A DNA stretch of 64,000 bases from an uncultured Clostridia bacterium (lineage in GTDB: Bacteria > Bacillota > Clostridia > Christensenellales > Borkfalkiaceae), in assembly GCA_944368065.1 (NCBI GenBank), contig CALVWV010000043.1:1-64000 (forward strand), given 5' to 3'. Positions 51,446-58,766 of this stretch are shown in pieces. How positions within the stretch are numbered: the first letter of the stretch is position 1; each line of letters opens with the position of its first letter. The notes beneath the pieces were generated by a model. The model saw only the letters and a list, made by a program, of their open reading frames with translations. It was not told where the DNA came from and ran no database searches. Both the position numbers and the translations under genes were made by a program.

Positions 51446-52216
51446 ATGAAAGGTACAAAGGAAGAAGTTCTGGATTTTCTTGATAAATGCGAACTTTTGC
51501 GCAAAAGCAAATTCATTATGGCCACAACGCGCATTAAAGACGTTTTAAAAAGCATTGTAAACAGCGCCGCTCTTTACGAGCTTTTTCACGCCGTGACTGC
51601 AAATTTTGACTATGTTTCCGCAAAGCGCAAGTACCTTATAACCACGCACGACGGTCTGTTGAGCCGCAGCCGCATGGTGCTTCCCGATTCTCCTGCGGAC
51701 AGGCTGGCATTCATTTTTTGCCTGCTCGTTGAATTTGACCATAATTCAATAAACTTCAACGAGTTTCTGCAGCAATTTTTTGCCGAGGACGGCAGCTATT
51801 TTTCAAGCTTCCACAGCTTCTGCGACAAAGTAGTTGTATCCCTTGAAAGCATAGTAGGGGAAGTTTTTGCGGACGAACTTGACGAAAACAAAGGGGAGGC
51901 TGCCCGGCAAAACGGTGACGCCGCTTCCCGCGAAGGCGCAAACGGCGCTTCTTACGCGCCAAATCCCGCTGCTGCGGAAAAACTTTCGGCTGTATCACTT
52001 CTTATTGCGCGCGAAAAGAATATAATATCTTGTTCGGCAATGCCCGAAGCTGACAAGCAGGACGGGATTTCAATGCTCTGCGAACTTGAAAGCGCCGTGC
52101 GCGAAGGTCGGGCGCAGTCGGTGGACGCCATACTTCGCGGTTATGAGTATTACTCTGCCTGCCATAACGGGTTTTCCCAGCTGATAAACCTTTTAAGCGC
52201 GGCAATGGAGGCATAA
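51446..52216 (+). CDS. Hypothetical protein upstream of the nudix gene
   Basis: A 256-residue soluble protein I do not recognise. The N-terminal 155 residues are helix-rich (TKEEVLDFLDKCELLRKSKF, INFNEFLQQFFAEDGSYF). Residues about 156-185 are an Ala/Gly/Asn-rich linker, followed by a C-terminal helical part ending in GFSQLINLLSAAMEA. No signal or membrane segment is present. AAGGTAGAAG precedes the ATG. It is followed after 2 bp by the nudix hydrolase, so the two are co-transcribed. Confidence 0.7.
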   Translation: MKGTKEEVLDFLDKCELLRKSKFIMATTRIKDVLKSIVNSAALYELFHAVTANFDYVSAKRKYLITTHDGLLSRSRMVLPDSPADRLAFIFCLLVEFDHNSINFNEFLQQFFAEDGSYFSSFHSFCDKVVVSLESIVGEVFADELDENKGEAARQNGDAASREGANGASYAPNPAAAEKLSAVSLLIAREKNIISCSAMPEADKQDGISMLCELESAVREGRAQSVDAILRGYEYYSACHNGFSQLINLLSAAMEA

Positions 52217-52218
52217 AA

Positions 52219-52752
52219 ATGAAGCTTGAAGAAAAAACTCTTTCCACAAAAACTATTTTTACGGGCAAAATCATCACGCTCGAACACTCGGAAGTAGAAC
52301 TTCCCAACGGCAACAACGCCATGCGCGAAGTCGTGCGTCATCCGGGCGGCGCGGCGGTACTGCTCGTAAAAGACGGAAAAATACTTCTCGAACGTCAGTT
52401 CCGCTTTCCTTATAATAAAGTAATATGGGAAATACCCGCGGGAAAACTCAATAAGGGCGAAAATCCCGAACATGCCGCGCGAAGAGAACTCGAGGAAGAA
52501 ACGGGTTACCGCGCGGAAAGGCTTGAAAGACTGGTGGAAGTTTATCCGTCGCCCGGATATACCGACGAAATCATATACGTATTTTATGCCTTTGCCGCAA
52601 GTCTTGAAAAACAGCACCTCGACGACGATGAATTCGTAAACGCCGAGTTTGTGGAAATACCGCGCATAGAGGCAATGATTGAAAGCGGCGAGATATGCGA
52701 CGCCAAGACAATTGCGGCAGTCTACAAATATCTGCACGATAAAATTATTTAA
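52219..52752 (+). CDS. NUDIX hydrolase, ADP-ribose pyrophosphatase type
   Basis: A 177-residue nudix enzyme. The nudix box is complete: GKLNKGENPEHAARRELEEE followed by TGY, with catalytic glutamates in REL-EE. Upstream EIPAG and RQFRFPYNKVIW match the ADP-ribose pyrophosphatase (NudF) subgroup, as does VYPSPGYTDEIIYVFYA after the box. It would cleave ADP-ribose to AMP and ribose 5-phosphate. GGAGG stands 8 bp before the ATG. Confidence 0.93.
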   Translation: MKLEEKTLSTKTIFTGKIITLEHSEVELPNGNNAMREVVRHPGGAAVLLVKDGKILLERQFRFPYNKVIWEIPAGKLNKGENPEHAARRELEEETGYRAERLERLVEVYPSPGYTDEIIYVFYAFAASLEKQHLDDDEFVNAEFVEIPRIEAMIESGEICDAKTIAAVYKYLHDKII

Positions 52753-52847
52753 TGACGGCTACACAACGAGGCAATTAAAATAATATTAATATCGTCAGTT
52801 GAATCTGCATTTGCAACATAGGCAGTAAATTCTACAAAAAAAGATAA

Positions 52848-52878
52848 AAGGGGCTGTTTCCAGCCCCTTGTTTTTTTA
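52848..52878 (+). terminator. Intrinsic terminator after the nudix gene
   Basis: A perfect 9-bp stem (52848-52856 with 52861-52869), TTTC loop, then G and a T7 run. Confidence 0.93.
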
Positions 52879-52964
52879 CCGCCCGATACTTTGCCTCGGC
52901 GGCATACAAATTTTATTCTTCGCAGTTTATATTCACGTGCGGCATTGAGCCGCGACGGAACTGA

Positions 52965-53180
52965 TTAATTGCAACCGCAGGAATTGCACGAACCGCAGAA
53001 AATGTTCGAGAGCGTGCCGTTTTTCCACATAGCGTATACGAGAGCTATGAGAACGGGCGTGCAACTGCCGCTTAAAACAGAGTCAAGTCCGTTTCCGCTG
53101 CAGCTTGCAGCTATAAGCAGAAGAATAAGTATCCAGAGACAGCTGTTGGTCCCGCAGCCGCAGTTAGAGAAGATGTTCAT
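52965..53180 (-). CDS. Small cysteine-rich membrane protein
   Basis: A 71-residue protein with nine cysteines. Cysteines cluster at both ends (Cys7, 9, 14 and Cys62, 65, 68, 70). Between them lie two hydrophobic segments (LWILILLLIAAS and VLIALVYAMW). A perfect AAGGAGG stands 5 bp before the ATG, which makes expression likely. The pattern (CGCGTNSC, CGSCNSCGCN) recalls short Cys/Gly-rich spore or envelope proteins, but I cannot name a family. It is monocistronic. Confidence 0.75.
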   Translation of the reverse strand: MNIFSNCGCGTNSCLWILILLLIAASCSGNGLDSVLSGSCTPVLIALVYAMWKNGTLSNIFCGSCNSCGCN

Positions 53181-53298
53181 ATGTTCCTCCTTGATTTAAA
53201 GTCGCAAGGCGGTATGTAAAAGCGCTTGCCTTGCCGTTTATACTTATAGTAAATAATATTTAATTTCCGCCAAAAATGTTACTGTATGCTTCATTTGC

Positions 53299-53327
53299 TT
53301 GCATTGCGGCGGCTTAAATGTTATAAT
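53299..53327 (+). promoter_or_regulatory. Promoter of the ECF S-component/coaX operon
   Basis: TTGCAT (53299-53304), 17-bp spacer, perfect TATAAT (53322-53327). The leader is about 155 nt long. Confidence 0.7.
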
Positions 53328-53488
53328 GTATAAACTTTACAAGGTACTTCCGGCGGACATTTTATGCAAAAAGTTCGACCGTTTATGCCACAAACGCACT
53401 TAAAACTACCATTCTGAAGGCGTACAGGCAGGGGTATAAAATATTTTTTTCTGCGGATATTCTTTATGAAATCCGATGGAGGTTTTTT
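53328..53488 (+). promoter_or_regulatory. Long leader of the ECF S-component gene
   Basis: About 155 nt of untranslated leader. A small hairpin (CGGAT 53454-53458 with ATCCG 53471-53475) ends next to the GGAGG at 53478-53482, so it could gate translation. No known riboswitch consensus was recognised. Confidence 0.4.
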
Positions 53489-54160
53489 ATGGAAAAGGTA
53501 AAAAAGACCTTTTTTAGCGCGCGCAATATCGCCACGCTCGGCATTCTGCTTGCACTCGTAATAATTCTGCAGGCATTCGGCGGCTCGTTTTCTATCGGGC
53601 TTGTAACTCTTAACTTTTCGCTCATACCCATAGTGCTCGGCGCACTTGTTTTGGGTCCTGCGGCGGGAGCGCTGCTCGGACTTGCGAACGGTATAGTTGT
53701 GCTTGTGCAGGTAATCATAGCCCCCGCAGGTTTCTATTTCTTTATCTGGACTTACAGCCCTGCGGTAACAACGCTTATCTGCCTTCTTAAGACAACCGTC
53801 GCAGGCTTTGCCGGAGGTTTGATTTTCCGGCTTGTATCGCGCAAAAATACTTACGCGGCAACATTTGTTGCATCAGCTTCCGTACCCGTAATAAACACCG
53901 CGCTCTTCGTACTCGGTTGCCTTTGCATGCCGGGAACGATTAATGCTTTCCAGGACAGCATAGGCGGATACAACGGAATGAATATTTTCGTGTTCATATG
54001 CGTGGTTCTCGTTACGTTCAATTTCTTTATTGAACTTGCAATAAATCTCATCGTCTCGCCCGCGCTGCACACCGTTTACCGCGTAGTGGAAAAACAGTTT
54101 GCAGTCAAAACGAAAAAGAAACCAACCCATCCAGAGGAAAATGATGATACTTTGTCTTGA
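53489..54160 (+). CDS. ECF transporter S component, probable pantothenate uptake
   Basis: A 223-residue membrane protein with about six hydrophobic segments, typical of energy-coupling-factor substrate-binding subunits. The N-terminus has the ARNIATLGILLALVIILQAF pattern with the AxxxA-like contact helix. GALVLGPAAGALLGLANGIV and FVLGCLCMPGTINAFQDSIG follow. It would work with the shared EcfA1A2T module, which is not in this window. Substrate: the coaX kinase overlaps its 3' end by 17 bp, so pantothenate (PanT) is the best guess from context, not from residues. Confidence 0.85.
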   Translation: MEKVKKTFFSARNIATLGILLALVIILQAFGGSFSIGLVTLNFSLIPIVLGALVLGPAAGALLGLANGIVVLVQVIIAPAGFYFFIWTYSPAVTTLICLLKTTVAGFAGGLIFRLVSRKNTYAATFVASASVPVINTALFVLGCLCMPGTINAFQDSIGGYNGMNIFVFICVVLVTFNFFIELAINLIVSPALHTVYRVVEKQFAVKTKKKPTHPEENDDTLS

Positions 54161-54920
54161 CGTAGGAAACACGAATATCAAATATGCCGTCTTCAACGGA
54201 GACGAGCTCGTCATAAGTTTCCGCGTCGCCACCGACCTTAAAAAGACTTCGGACGAATACGGCGGACAACTTTTAACCATACTTTCAAATAACGGCGTTA
54301 ATCCCTCAGATTTAAAAGGCGGCATAATTTCTTCCGTAGTTCCTCAGATGGACTACACGCTTGAAAGGATGCTTGCGACTTACCTTAAAATAAAGCCGCT
54401 CACGCTGGCGCCCGGACTGAAAACGGGGCTCAACATAAAGGTTGACAATGCGCGCGAAGTAGGCGCGGACAGGGTCGTAAACAACGTCGCAGGGCTTAAA
54501 AAATACGGCGCGCCGCTCATTATTATAGATTTCGGAACGGCGACCACGTTCAATATTCTCGACGAAAACGGGGTATTCATCGGCGGCGTCATAGCCCCCG
54601 GCATAAAAGGTTCATTAGACAGCCTTGTAAACGGCACGGCCAAGCTTCCGAGGGTGGAAATAGAAAGGCCGTCTTCGATAATCGCAAAAAATACCGTCAC
54701 CAACATGCAGGCGGGCATAGTTTTCGGCTTTGCAGGACTTGTAGGATATATAGTAAAGAAAATAAAAAAAGAGCTCAAAGCTCCCGACATAAAGACGGTT
54801 GCAACGGGCGGTTTTGCCGAAGTTATAGCAAAAGAAATAGACTGCATAGACTGCGTGGATAAATTCCTCACGCTGGACGGTCTTAAATACCTTTATTATC
54901 TGAACAGCTCAGAAGTTTAA
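54144..54920 (+). CDS. coaX: Type III pantothenate kinase
   Basis: A 258-residue ASKHA-fold kinase catalysing the first step of CoA synthesis. Motifs: ILCLDVGNTNIKYAVF (P-loop-like), VGADRVVNNVAG (pantothenate site), LIIIDFGTATTFNIL (metal/phosphate site), FIGGVIAPGIKGSLDSL, and the C-terminal VATGGFAEVIAK. The ATG at 54144 gives the family's usual start (MILCLDVGN); AGAGGA is 6 bp upstream. The gene begins inside the 3' end of the S-component gene, so the two are translationally linked. Confidence 0.96.
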   Translation: MILCLDVGNTNIKYAVFNGDELVISFRVATDLKKTSDEYGGQLLTILSNNGVNPSDLKGGIISSVVPQMDYTLERMLATYLKIKPLTLAPGLKTGLNIKVDNAREVGADRVVNNVAGLKKYGAPLIIIDFGTATTFNILDENGVFIGGVIAPGIKGSLDSLVNGTAKLPRVEIERPSSIIAKNTVTNMQAGIVFGFAGLVGYIVKKIKKELKAPDIKTVATGGFAEVIAKEIDCIDCVDKFLTLDGLKYLYYLNSSEV

Positions 54921-54986
54921 ATTTAAGGCGCCTCGTAATTTTACGCAGACGTTTAACCCATATCAAGCGGAGGTCAATTCGTAAAA

Positions 54987-56273
54987 ATGAGAAAGGTCGG
55001 AGTTGCCATACTCGGTCTCGGAGTAGTGGGCGGAGGAACTTACAAAATGCTTACCGAGCACAGGGAATTTTATCAGAAGACCCAGGGGATAGACATCGTC
55101 ATTGAAAACGTGCTCGAACGCAATAAAGAAAAGGCGCTTGCCCTCGGCGTACAGGAAAACAAGATTGCCGCAAACATCGCCGAAATATGCTCCAATCCCG
55201 ATGTGGATATAGTTATTGAAGTCATGGGCGGAGTAGAACCCGCAAAAACATTCGTGCTTTCCGCACTCAACGCAGGCAAATCTGTGGTTACTTCCAACAA
55301 GGAACTTTTCTGCAAATACAGCTACGAACTTGAAAAAGCCGCAAAAAAGAACAACTGCGGTCTGTTTTTCGAAGCAAGCTGCGTAGGCGGCGTGCCCGTA
55401 ATACGCGCGCTTTTAGATAACCTGCAGGGCAATAAAGTGCTCTCCATGATGGGCATCATCAACGGCACGACCAACTATATTTTGACAAAAATGACGGACG
55501 AAGGCGCCTCTTACGAAGAAGTTCTCAAAGAAGCGCAGAGGCTCGGTTACGCCGAAGCAAATCCCACCGCAGACGTGGAAGGATACGATGCGGCTTACAA
55601 GCTCTCGATACTTTCAAGTCTCGCTTTCCATACAAAAATTCCTTTTTCCAGGATTTACAGGGAAGGCATCACGAACATCACCGCCGAAGATATTCAGTAC
55701 GGCAAACAGCTCGGCTATACGCTCAAGCTGCTGGCTATAGGCAAGAATACCGATGACGGAATCGAAGTGCGCGTTCATCCCACTTATATTAAGTCGGGTC
55801 ACCCGCTCGCCAGCGTAAAGGACAGCTATAACGCCGTATATATTACGGGCGACTGCGTGGAAGACGTAATGCTTTACGGCAGAGGCGCCGGCGCCATGCC
55901 CACGGCAAGCGCGATTGTAGGCGACGTTATTTACTGCGCGACGCATCCCACGTTCAGGTATTCTACATTCAAAAACACCGAGGACGCCGACCCCTCGACG
56001 AAGTTTATTGATAACTTCAAGAGCGCGTACTACTTAAGGCTCAACGCGCACGATAAGGCGGGCGTTCTTGCAAAGGTATCTTCCATATTCTCGCGTCACA
56101 ACATTTCCGTAGCGCAGATGATTCAGGAGGACGACGGCGCCGCCGACGGCCGCGTGCCCCTCGTATTCATAACGCACCAGACCAAAGAAAAGAGCATTCT
56201 TAAGGCGGTTGAGGACATCAAAGAGACCAACGAAATTGCAGACGTTATATCTGTAATCAGGGTAGTATCTTAA
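54987..56273 (+). CDS. hom: Homoserine dehydrogenase
   Basis: A 428-residue enzyme reducing aspartate semialdehyde to homoserine (Thr/Met pathway). N-terminal Rossmann fold: VGVAILGLGVVGGGTYKML. Then VIEVMGGVEPAKTFVLSALN, SVVTSNKELF, the catalytic region FEASCVGGVPVIRALLDNL, MMGIINGTTNYILTKM and AEANPTADVEGYDAAYKLSI. A C-terminal ACT domain (about 350-428; AHDKAGVLAKVSSIFSRHNI) suggests threonine feedback. GCGGAGGT precedes the ATG by 11 bp. It ends at a terminator shared with nothing else. Confidence 0.96.
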   Translation: MRKVGVAILGLGVVGGGTYKMLTEHREFYQKTQGIDIVIENVLERNKEKALALGVQENKIAANIAEICSNPDVDIVIEVMGGVEPAKTFVLSALNAGKSVVTSNKELFCKYSYELEKAAKKNNCGLFFEASCVGGVPVIRALLDNLQGNKVLSMMGIINGTTNYILTKMTDEGASYEEVLKEAQRLGYAEANPTADVEGYDAAYKLSILSSLAFHTKIPFSRIYREGITNITAEDIQYGKQLGYTLKLLAIGKNTDDGIEVRVHPTYIKSGHPLASVKDSYNAVYITGDCVEDVMLYGRGAGAMPTASAIVGDVIYCATHPTFRYSTFKNTEDADPSTKFIDNFKSAYYLRLNAHDKAGVLAKVSSIFSRHNISVAQMIQEDDGAADGRVPLVFITHQTKEKSILKAVEDIKETNEIADVISVIRVVS

Positions 56274-56279
56274 AATTTC

Positions 56280-56308
56280 GGGCGGAGCAAATTGCTCTGC
56301 CCTTTGTT
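56280..56308 (+). terminator. Intrinsic terminator after hom
   Basis: An 11-bp stem (56280-56290 with 56292-56302) with one G-T pair and a tight loop, followed by TTTGTTTTG. The next gene starts 5 bp later. Confidence 0.8.
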
Positions 56309-56312
56309 TTGT

Positions 56313-57170
56313 ATGAAAATAAACATAATCTTAAACGCTTCCGCAAGAAATCCAGCGCACGCATACAAAGCCCGAAGAATAAAAGAGGAGATAGAAATGC
56401 TCGGGGCAAATGCGGAAATTATCAAAAACATAAATCTTGCATTTTTAAAAGAAAACAAAGCTCTGGCGGCAATCGGCGGCAAGTGCGTTTACCTTGACAA
56501 AGATAAAGCTGCAGCTTATCTTCTGGAAAAAGCGGGATGCAGACTTTATAACCGCGCGAAGGCGATAGAGCTGTGCGATGATAAAATGCTCACCCATGCA
56601 GCGCTCTGCGTAAGCGGAGTAAATATGCCCGTTACAGTTCCGGCGCCGCTTTGCTATTACGCCGATTCTCCCATAACGGAAGAATTCGTAAGCTGTACCG
56701 AAGAGCGGCTTGGCTACCCGTTTGTAGTCAAACAGAACCGCGGCTCTTTCGGAGCCGAAGTGGAGCTAATTAAAAACAGGGAAGAATTTTTGCTGGCTGA
56801 AAATAAGCTCAGACTTACTCCGCATTTTTATCAGCAGTTCATCGCCCCGGGCGGGGAAGATGTGCGCTGCATCGTAATCGGCGGCAAATTTGTATGCGCA
56901 ATGAAGAGAAAGAGTACGGGCGACTTCCGTGCAAATATAGAGCTCGGAGGCAGAGGAGAAAGGTTTGAAGCTGACGAAGAACTAGTTGAAATGTGCGAAC
57001 TTGCAGCAAAAACTTTAGGCCTTGATTATTGCGGGGTCGACGTGCTTTTATCGCGCGACGACAAGAAATACCTTTGCGAAGTCAACTCAAACGCTTTGTT
57101 TTCTGAGGCTGAGCGGGTCTGCGCGGTAAATATAGCAAAAAAATTTGCAGAATTAATTATTTCAGAATAA
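56313..57170 (+). CDS. RimK-like ATP-grasp ligase
   Basis: A 285-residue ATP-grasp protein of the RimK/GAK branch. The central and C-terminal parts carry LGYPFVVKQNRGSFGAEVEL (ATP lysines), FYQQFIAPGGEDVRCIVIGG, AMKRKSTGDFRANIELGG and the metal ligands in CGVDVLLSRDDKKYLCEVNS. Relatives attach glutamate or another amino acid to peptides or cofactors; the substrate here is unknown. The ATG at 56313 is directly behind the hom terminator with no ribosome binding site, so initiation is unusual or coupled to readthrough. Confidence 0.85.
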   Translation: MKINIILNASARNPAHAYKARRIKEEIEMLGANAEIIKNINLAFLKENKALAAIGGKCVYLDKDKAAAYLLEKAGCRLYNRAKAIELCDDKMLTHAALCVSGVNMPVTVPAPLCYYADSPITEEFVSCTEERLGYPFVVKQNRGSFGAEVELIKNREEFLLAENKLRLTPHFYQQFIAPGGEDVRCIVIGGKFVCAMKRKSTGDFRANIELGGRGERFEADEELVEMCELAAKTLGLDYCGVDVLLSRDDKKYLCEVNSNALFSEAERVCAVNIAKKFAELIISE

Positions 57171-57177
57171 AAAACGC

Positions 57178-57206
57178 TTGCTTTTTTTCCGTGAATTTAA
57201 TATGAT
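57178..57206 (+). promoter_or_regulatory. Promoter of tRNA-Ser
   Basis: TTGCTT (57178-57183), 17-bp spacer, TATGAT (57201-57206). A 7-bp hairpin (GCTCGGC 57213-57219 with GCCGAGC 57229-57235) forms the 5' leader just before the mature tRNA. Confidence 0.75.
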
Positions 57207-57241
57207 AGTAATGCTCGGCTGCAAGAGTGCCGAGCGGCGAT

Positions 57242-57331
57242 GCGGAGATGGCTGAGCGGTTTAAGGCGCACGATTGGAAATCGTGTTACGGTTAACCCCG
57301 TACGGAGGTTCAAATCCTCTTCTCCGCGCCA
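57242..57331 (+). tRNA. tRNA-Ser (anticodon GGA)
   Basis: A 90-nt class II tRNA. Acceptor GCGGAGA pairs with TCTCCGC, followed by G and encoded CCA. The D-arm is GGCTGAGCGGTTTAAGGC. The anticodon arm CACGA-TTGGAAA-TCGTG gives GGA (reads TCC/TCT). A long variable arm (TACGG-TTAACC-CCGTA) is typical of tRNA-Ser. The T-arm is GAGG-TTCAAAT-CCTC. Its last 21 bases, plus two following A, recur at 57516-57538. Confidence 0.96.
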
Positions 57332-57332
57332 A

Positions 57333-57369
57333 AAAAGGTCAGGTAATTTTTGTTACCTGACCTTTTTTT
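57333..57369 (+). terminator. Intrinsic terminator of tRNA-Ser
   Basis: A perfect 14-bp stem (57333-57346 with 57353-57366), 6-nt loop, T7 run. A diverged copy of this terminator occurs at 58571-58605. Confidence 0.93.
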
Positions 57370-57382
57370 GATGCTAAGAAAA

Positions 57383-57538
57383 AGAAGAGGATTTGAGGGT
57401 GGGAGGTGCGAGCGGGAGCGAGCAGTTTGCGCATATTTGCAGGCAACCGGTATTTAAGTCACGCAAACCGAACAGCGGTTACCCGCTGTTCGCCGGGGCG
57501 TCTCCGCTAAAGGAACAAATCCTCTTCTCCGCGCCAAA
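57383..57538 (+). repeat. Palindromic tRNA-tail-mimicking element behind tRNA-Ser
   Basis: The left arm (57383-57396) is a 14-nt inverted copy of the tRNA-Ser T-arm. The right arm (57516-57538) is an exact 23-nt direct copy of the tRNA 3' end through CCA. The arms pair over 13 bp. Inside are a 7-bp hairpin (57425-57431/57462-57468) and a 10-bp hairpin (57469-57478/57483-57492) homologous to one in the tRNA-Leu element. A weak hairpin (CCGAAC/GTTCGG with a T-rich tail, about 57552-57600) follows. Open frames across it are not convincing as genes. Confidence 0.8.
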
Positions 57539-57630
57539 CGAGTATACCGAACCTCAAACGCTTTTAGTCGGCGTAGCGTTCGGATTATTTGTTTTTATAT
57601 AAACATACAGATGACTTAATAGTTTGGCTA

Positions 57631-57639
57631 TGATATAAT
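57631..57639 (+). promoter_or_regulatory. Extended -10 promoter of the CPBP gene
   Basis: TGA-TATAAT (57631-57639), with ATGACT at -35 (57611-57616, 17-bp spacer). The predicted start is at or beside the ATG at 57646, so the mRNA would be leaderless. Confidence 0.65.
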
Positions 57640-57645
57640 ATTTAT

Positions 57646-58431
57646 ATGAATATCAAGACTGTAACGAAATATCTTATCATTACATTCGCCATAACTTATG
57701 CATGTTGGTGGTGCGTGGCAATACTTGTTGCTTACACCGATTTTGTATACGGAGACATATTACCTACTATAATCTACATTATCGGCAACTTTGGTCCCGC
57801 TATTGCCGCTTTATTCTGCATTGATAAAAAAGATTATTTACATCTATTAAAAGAGTTTTTGTTTTCATATAAAAAACACGGAATATGGTTTTTTCTTTTA
57901 TTCGTTGCTCTGATTAGTCTTACCGTCGGTCTTTCTTCCATGGAATGGAATCCTCAAATGACTGCATTGAATTTTTTTATTAACTTGCTATGCTCCACAT
58001 TCATTTATGGCGGAGAAGAAGAACTTGGTTGGAGAGGTATATTGCAACCCACATTGTCAAAGAAAATTACATTTCCGCTCGCAGCGCTCATATGCGGCGC
58101 AATATGGGCATTATGGCATTTACCTCTTTGGTTTATAGAAGGACACCCCAACCAGTCTATGCCTTTTTGGGTACAGGCGACACTTGGAATATTTCTTTGC
58201 TTTTGGCTCGGAATAATTTACGAGCGGTCTAAATGCCTGCCGCTGTGCATGCTTTTCCACGGTTTTGTCAATGTGATGCTATCGTCGTTTGTGTTAAAGT
58301 TGAATTGGGTCTTGATTGCGGGTATCGTGCTGACAACAGCCGTAGCAATCGTTCTTTGGCTGCTTGATATAAAGCAAACTAAGACAGCCAAAAATCAGTT
58401 AGCTAACAATGATTTAGATGTCAATCTTTAA
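57646..58431 (+). CDS. CPBP family intramembrane metalloprotease
   Basis: A 261-residue integral membrane protein with about seven hydrophobic segments. The CPBP/Abi motifs are complete: YGGEEELGWRGILQPTL (EExxxR), WALWHLPLWFIEG (His) and MLFHGFVNVM (His/Asn). Bacterial CPBP proteins are implicated in bacteriocin immunity, toxin maturation or signalling; no bacteriocin gene is adjacent. Codons are AT-rich (TTA, ATA, AAT, TCT) unlike flanking genes, suggesting horizontal acquisition. It sits between the tRNA-Ser element and a partial second copy of the tRNA-Ser flank. No ribosome binding site is present. Confidence 0.87.
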   Translation: MNIKTVTKYLIITFAITYACWWCVAILVAYTDFVYGDILPTIIYIIGNFGPAIAALFCIDKKDYLHLLKEFLFSYKKHGIWFFLLFVALISLTVGLSSMEWNPQMTALNFFINLLCSTFIYGGEEELGWRGILQPTLSKKITFPLAALICGAIWALWHLPLWFIEGHPNQSMPFWVQATLGIFLCFWLGIIYERSKCLPLCMLFHGFVNVMLSSFVLKLNWVLIAGIVLTTAVAIVLWLLDIKQTKTAKNQLANNDLDVNL

Positions 58432-58570
58432 TTAAGCATAACCCACGATACTCCGCAAGCAAAGTCGCGGACTAATAAAAAGGCTTTAATCAACCCAAGA
58501 GAAAAGTATTTCAATGGAAATCTCCCTGTCAGACTCAGGATTCGGAATTCGATTTGAACTCAATGACCAA
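58432..58570 (+). other. Gap behind the CPBP gene
   Basis: No gene is evident. Near its end, GATTTGAAC (58551-58559) again resembles an inverted tRNA T-loop, so this may be degraded tRNA-derived sequence. Confidence 0.35.
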
Positions 58571-58631
58571 AATGTCAGGTAACTTTTGTTATCTGACATT
58601 TTTTGTGTGCAATATTAGAAGAGGATTTGAA
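58571..58631 (+). repeat. Partial copy of the tRNA-Ser downstream flank
   Basis: A terminator hairpin (58571-58582 with 58589-58600, T run) resembles the tRNA-Ser terminator base for base in much of its stem. It is followed after a short spacer by a 15-nt exact inverted copy of the tRNA-Ser T-arm (58617-58631), the same order as at 57333-57396. No tRNA lies upstream and the element core does not follow, so it is a remnant or a rearranged end. Confidence 0.65.
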
Positions 58632-58701
58632 CCTCTTCACTTATTGCATTTAAAACTTTTCGGGCAAAGAGTGTTGCGCACCAACTGGCAAGGTCAGCCG
58701 T

Positions 58702-58730
58702 TTGACTTATTCTTCCGCAGGTGTTATAAT
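58702..58730 (+). promoter_or_regulatory. Strong promoter of the M29 aminopeptidase
   Basis: TTGACT (58702-58707), 17-bp spacer, perfect TATAAT (58725-58730), also with an extended TGT before the -10. Confidence 0.9.
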
Positions 58731-58746
58731 GCTTTGCGTAAATAAA

Positions 58747-58766
58747 GGCGCTGGGCGCCGTTTTTT
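58747..58766 (+). promoter_or_regulatory. Leader hairpin with T run ahead of the M29 gene
   Basis: GGCGC-TGG-GCGCC (58747-58759), G, then six T (58761-58766), about 10 nt after the predicted transcript start and just before AGAGAGG. It has terminator form but a stem of only 5 bp, so attenuation is possible but unproven. Confidence 0.4.

Noticed and set aside
53328..53488. Known riboswitch in the leader of the ECF S-component gene
   Set aside because: I could not match it to THF, TPP, FMN or other consensus cores; only a short hairpin near the ribosome binding site is visible.
57393..57602. Open frame across the tRNA-Ser element
   Set aside because: It lies within hairpin-forming sequence, and its composition follows the palindromes rather than codon bias.
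58554..58745. Small open frame over the partial tRNA-Ser flank copy
   Set aside because: It crosses a terminator and a promoter and has no initiation signal.
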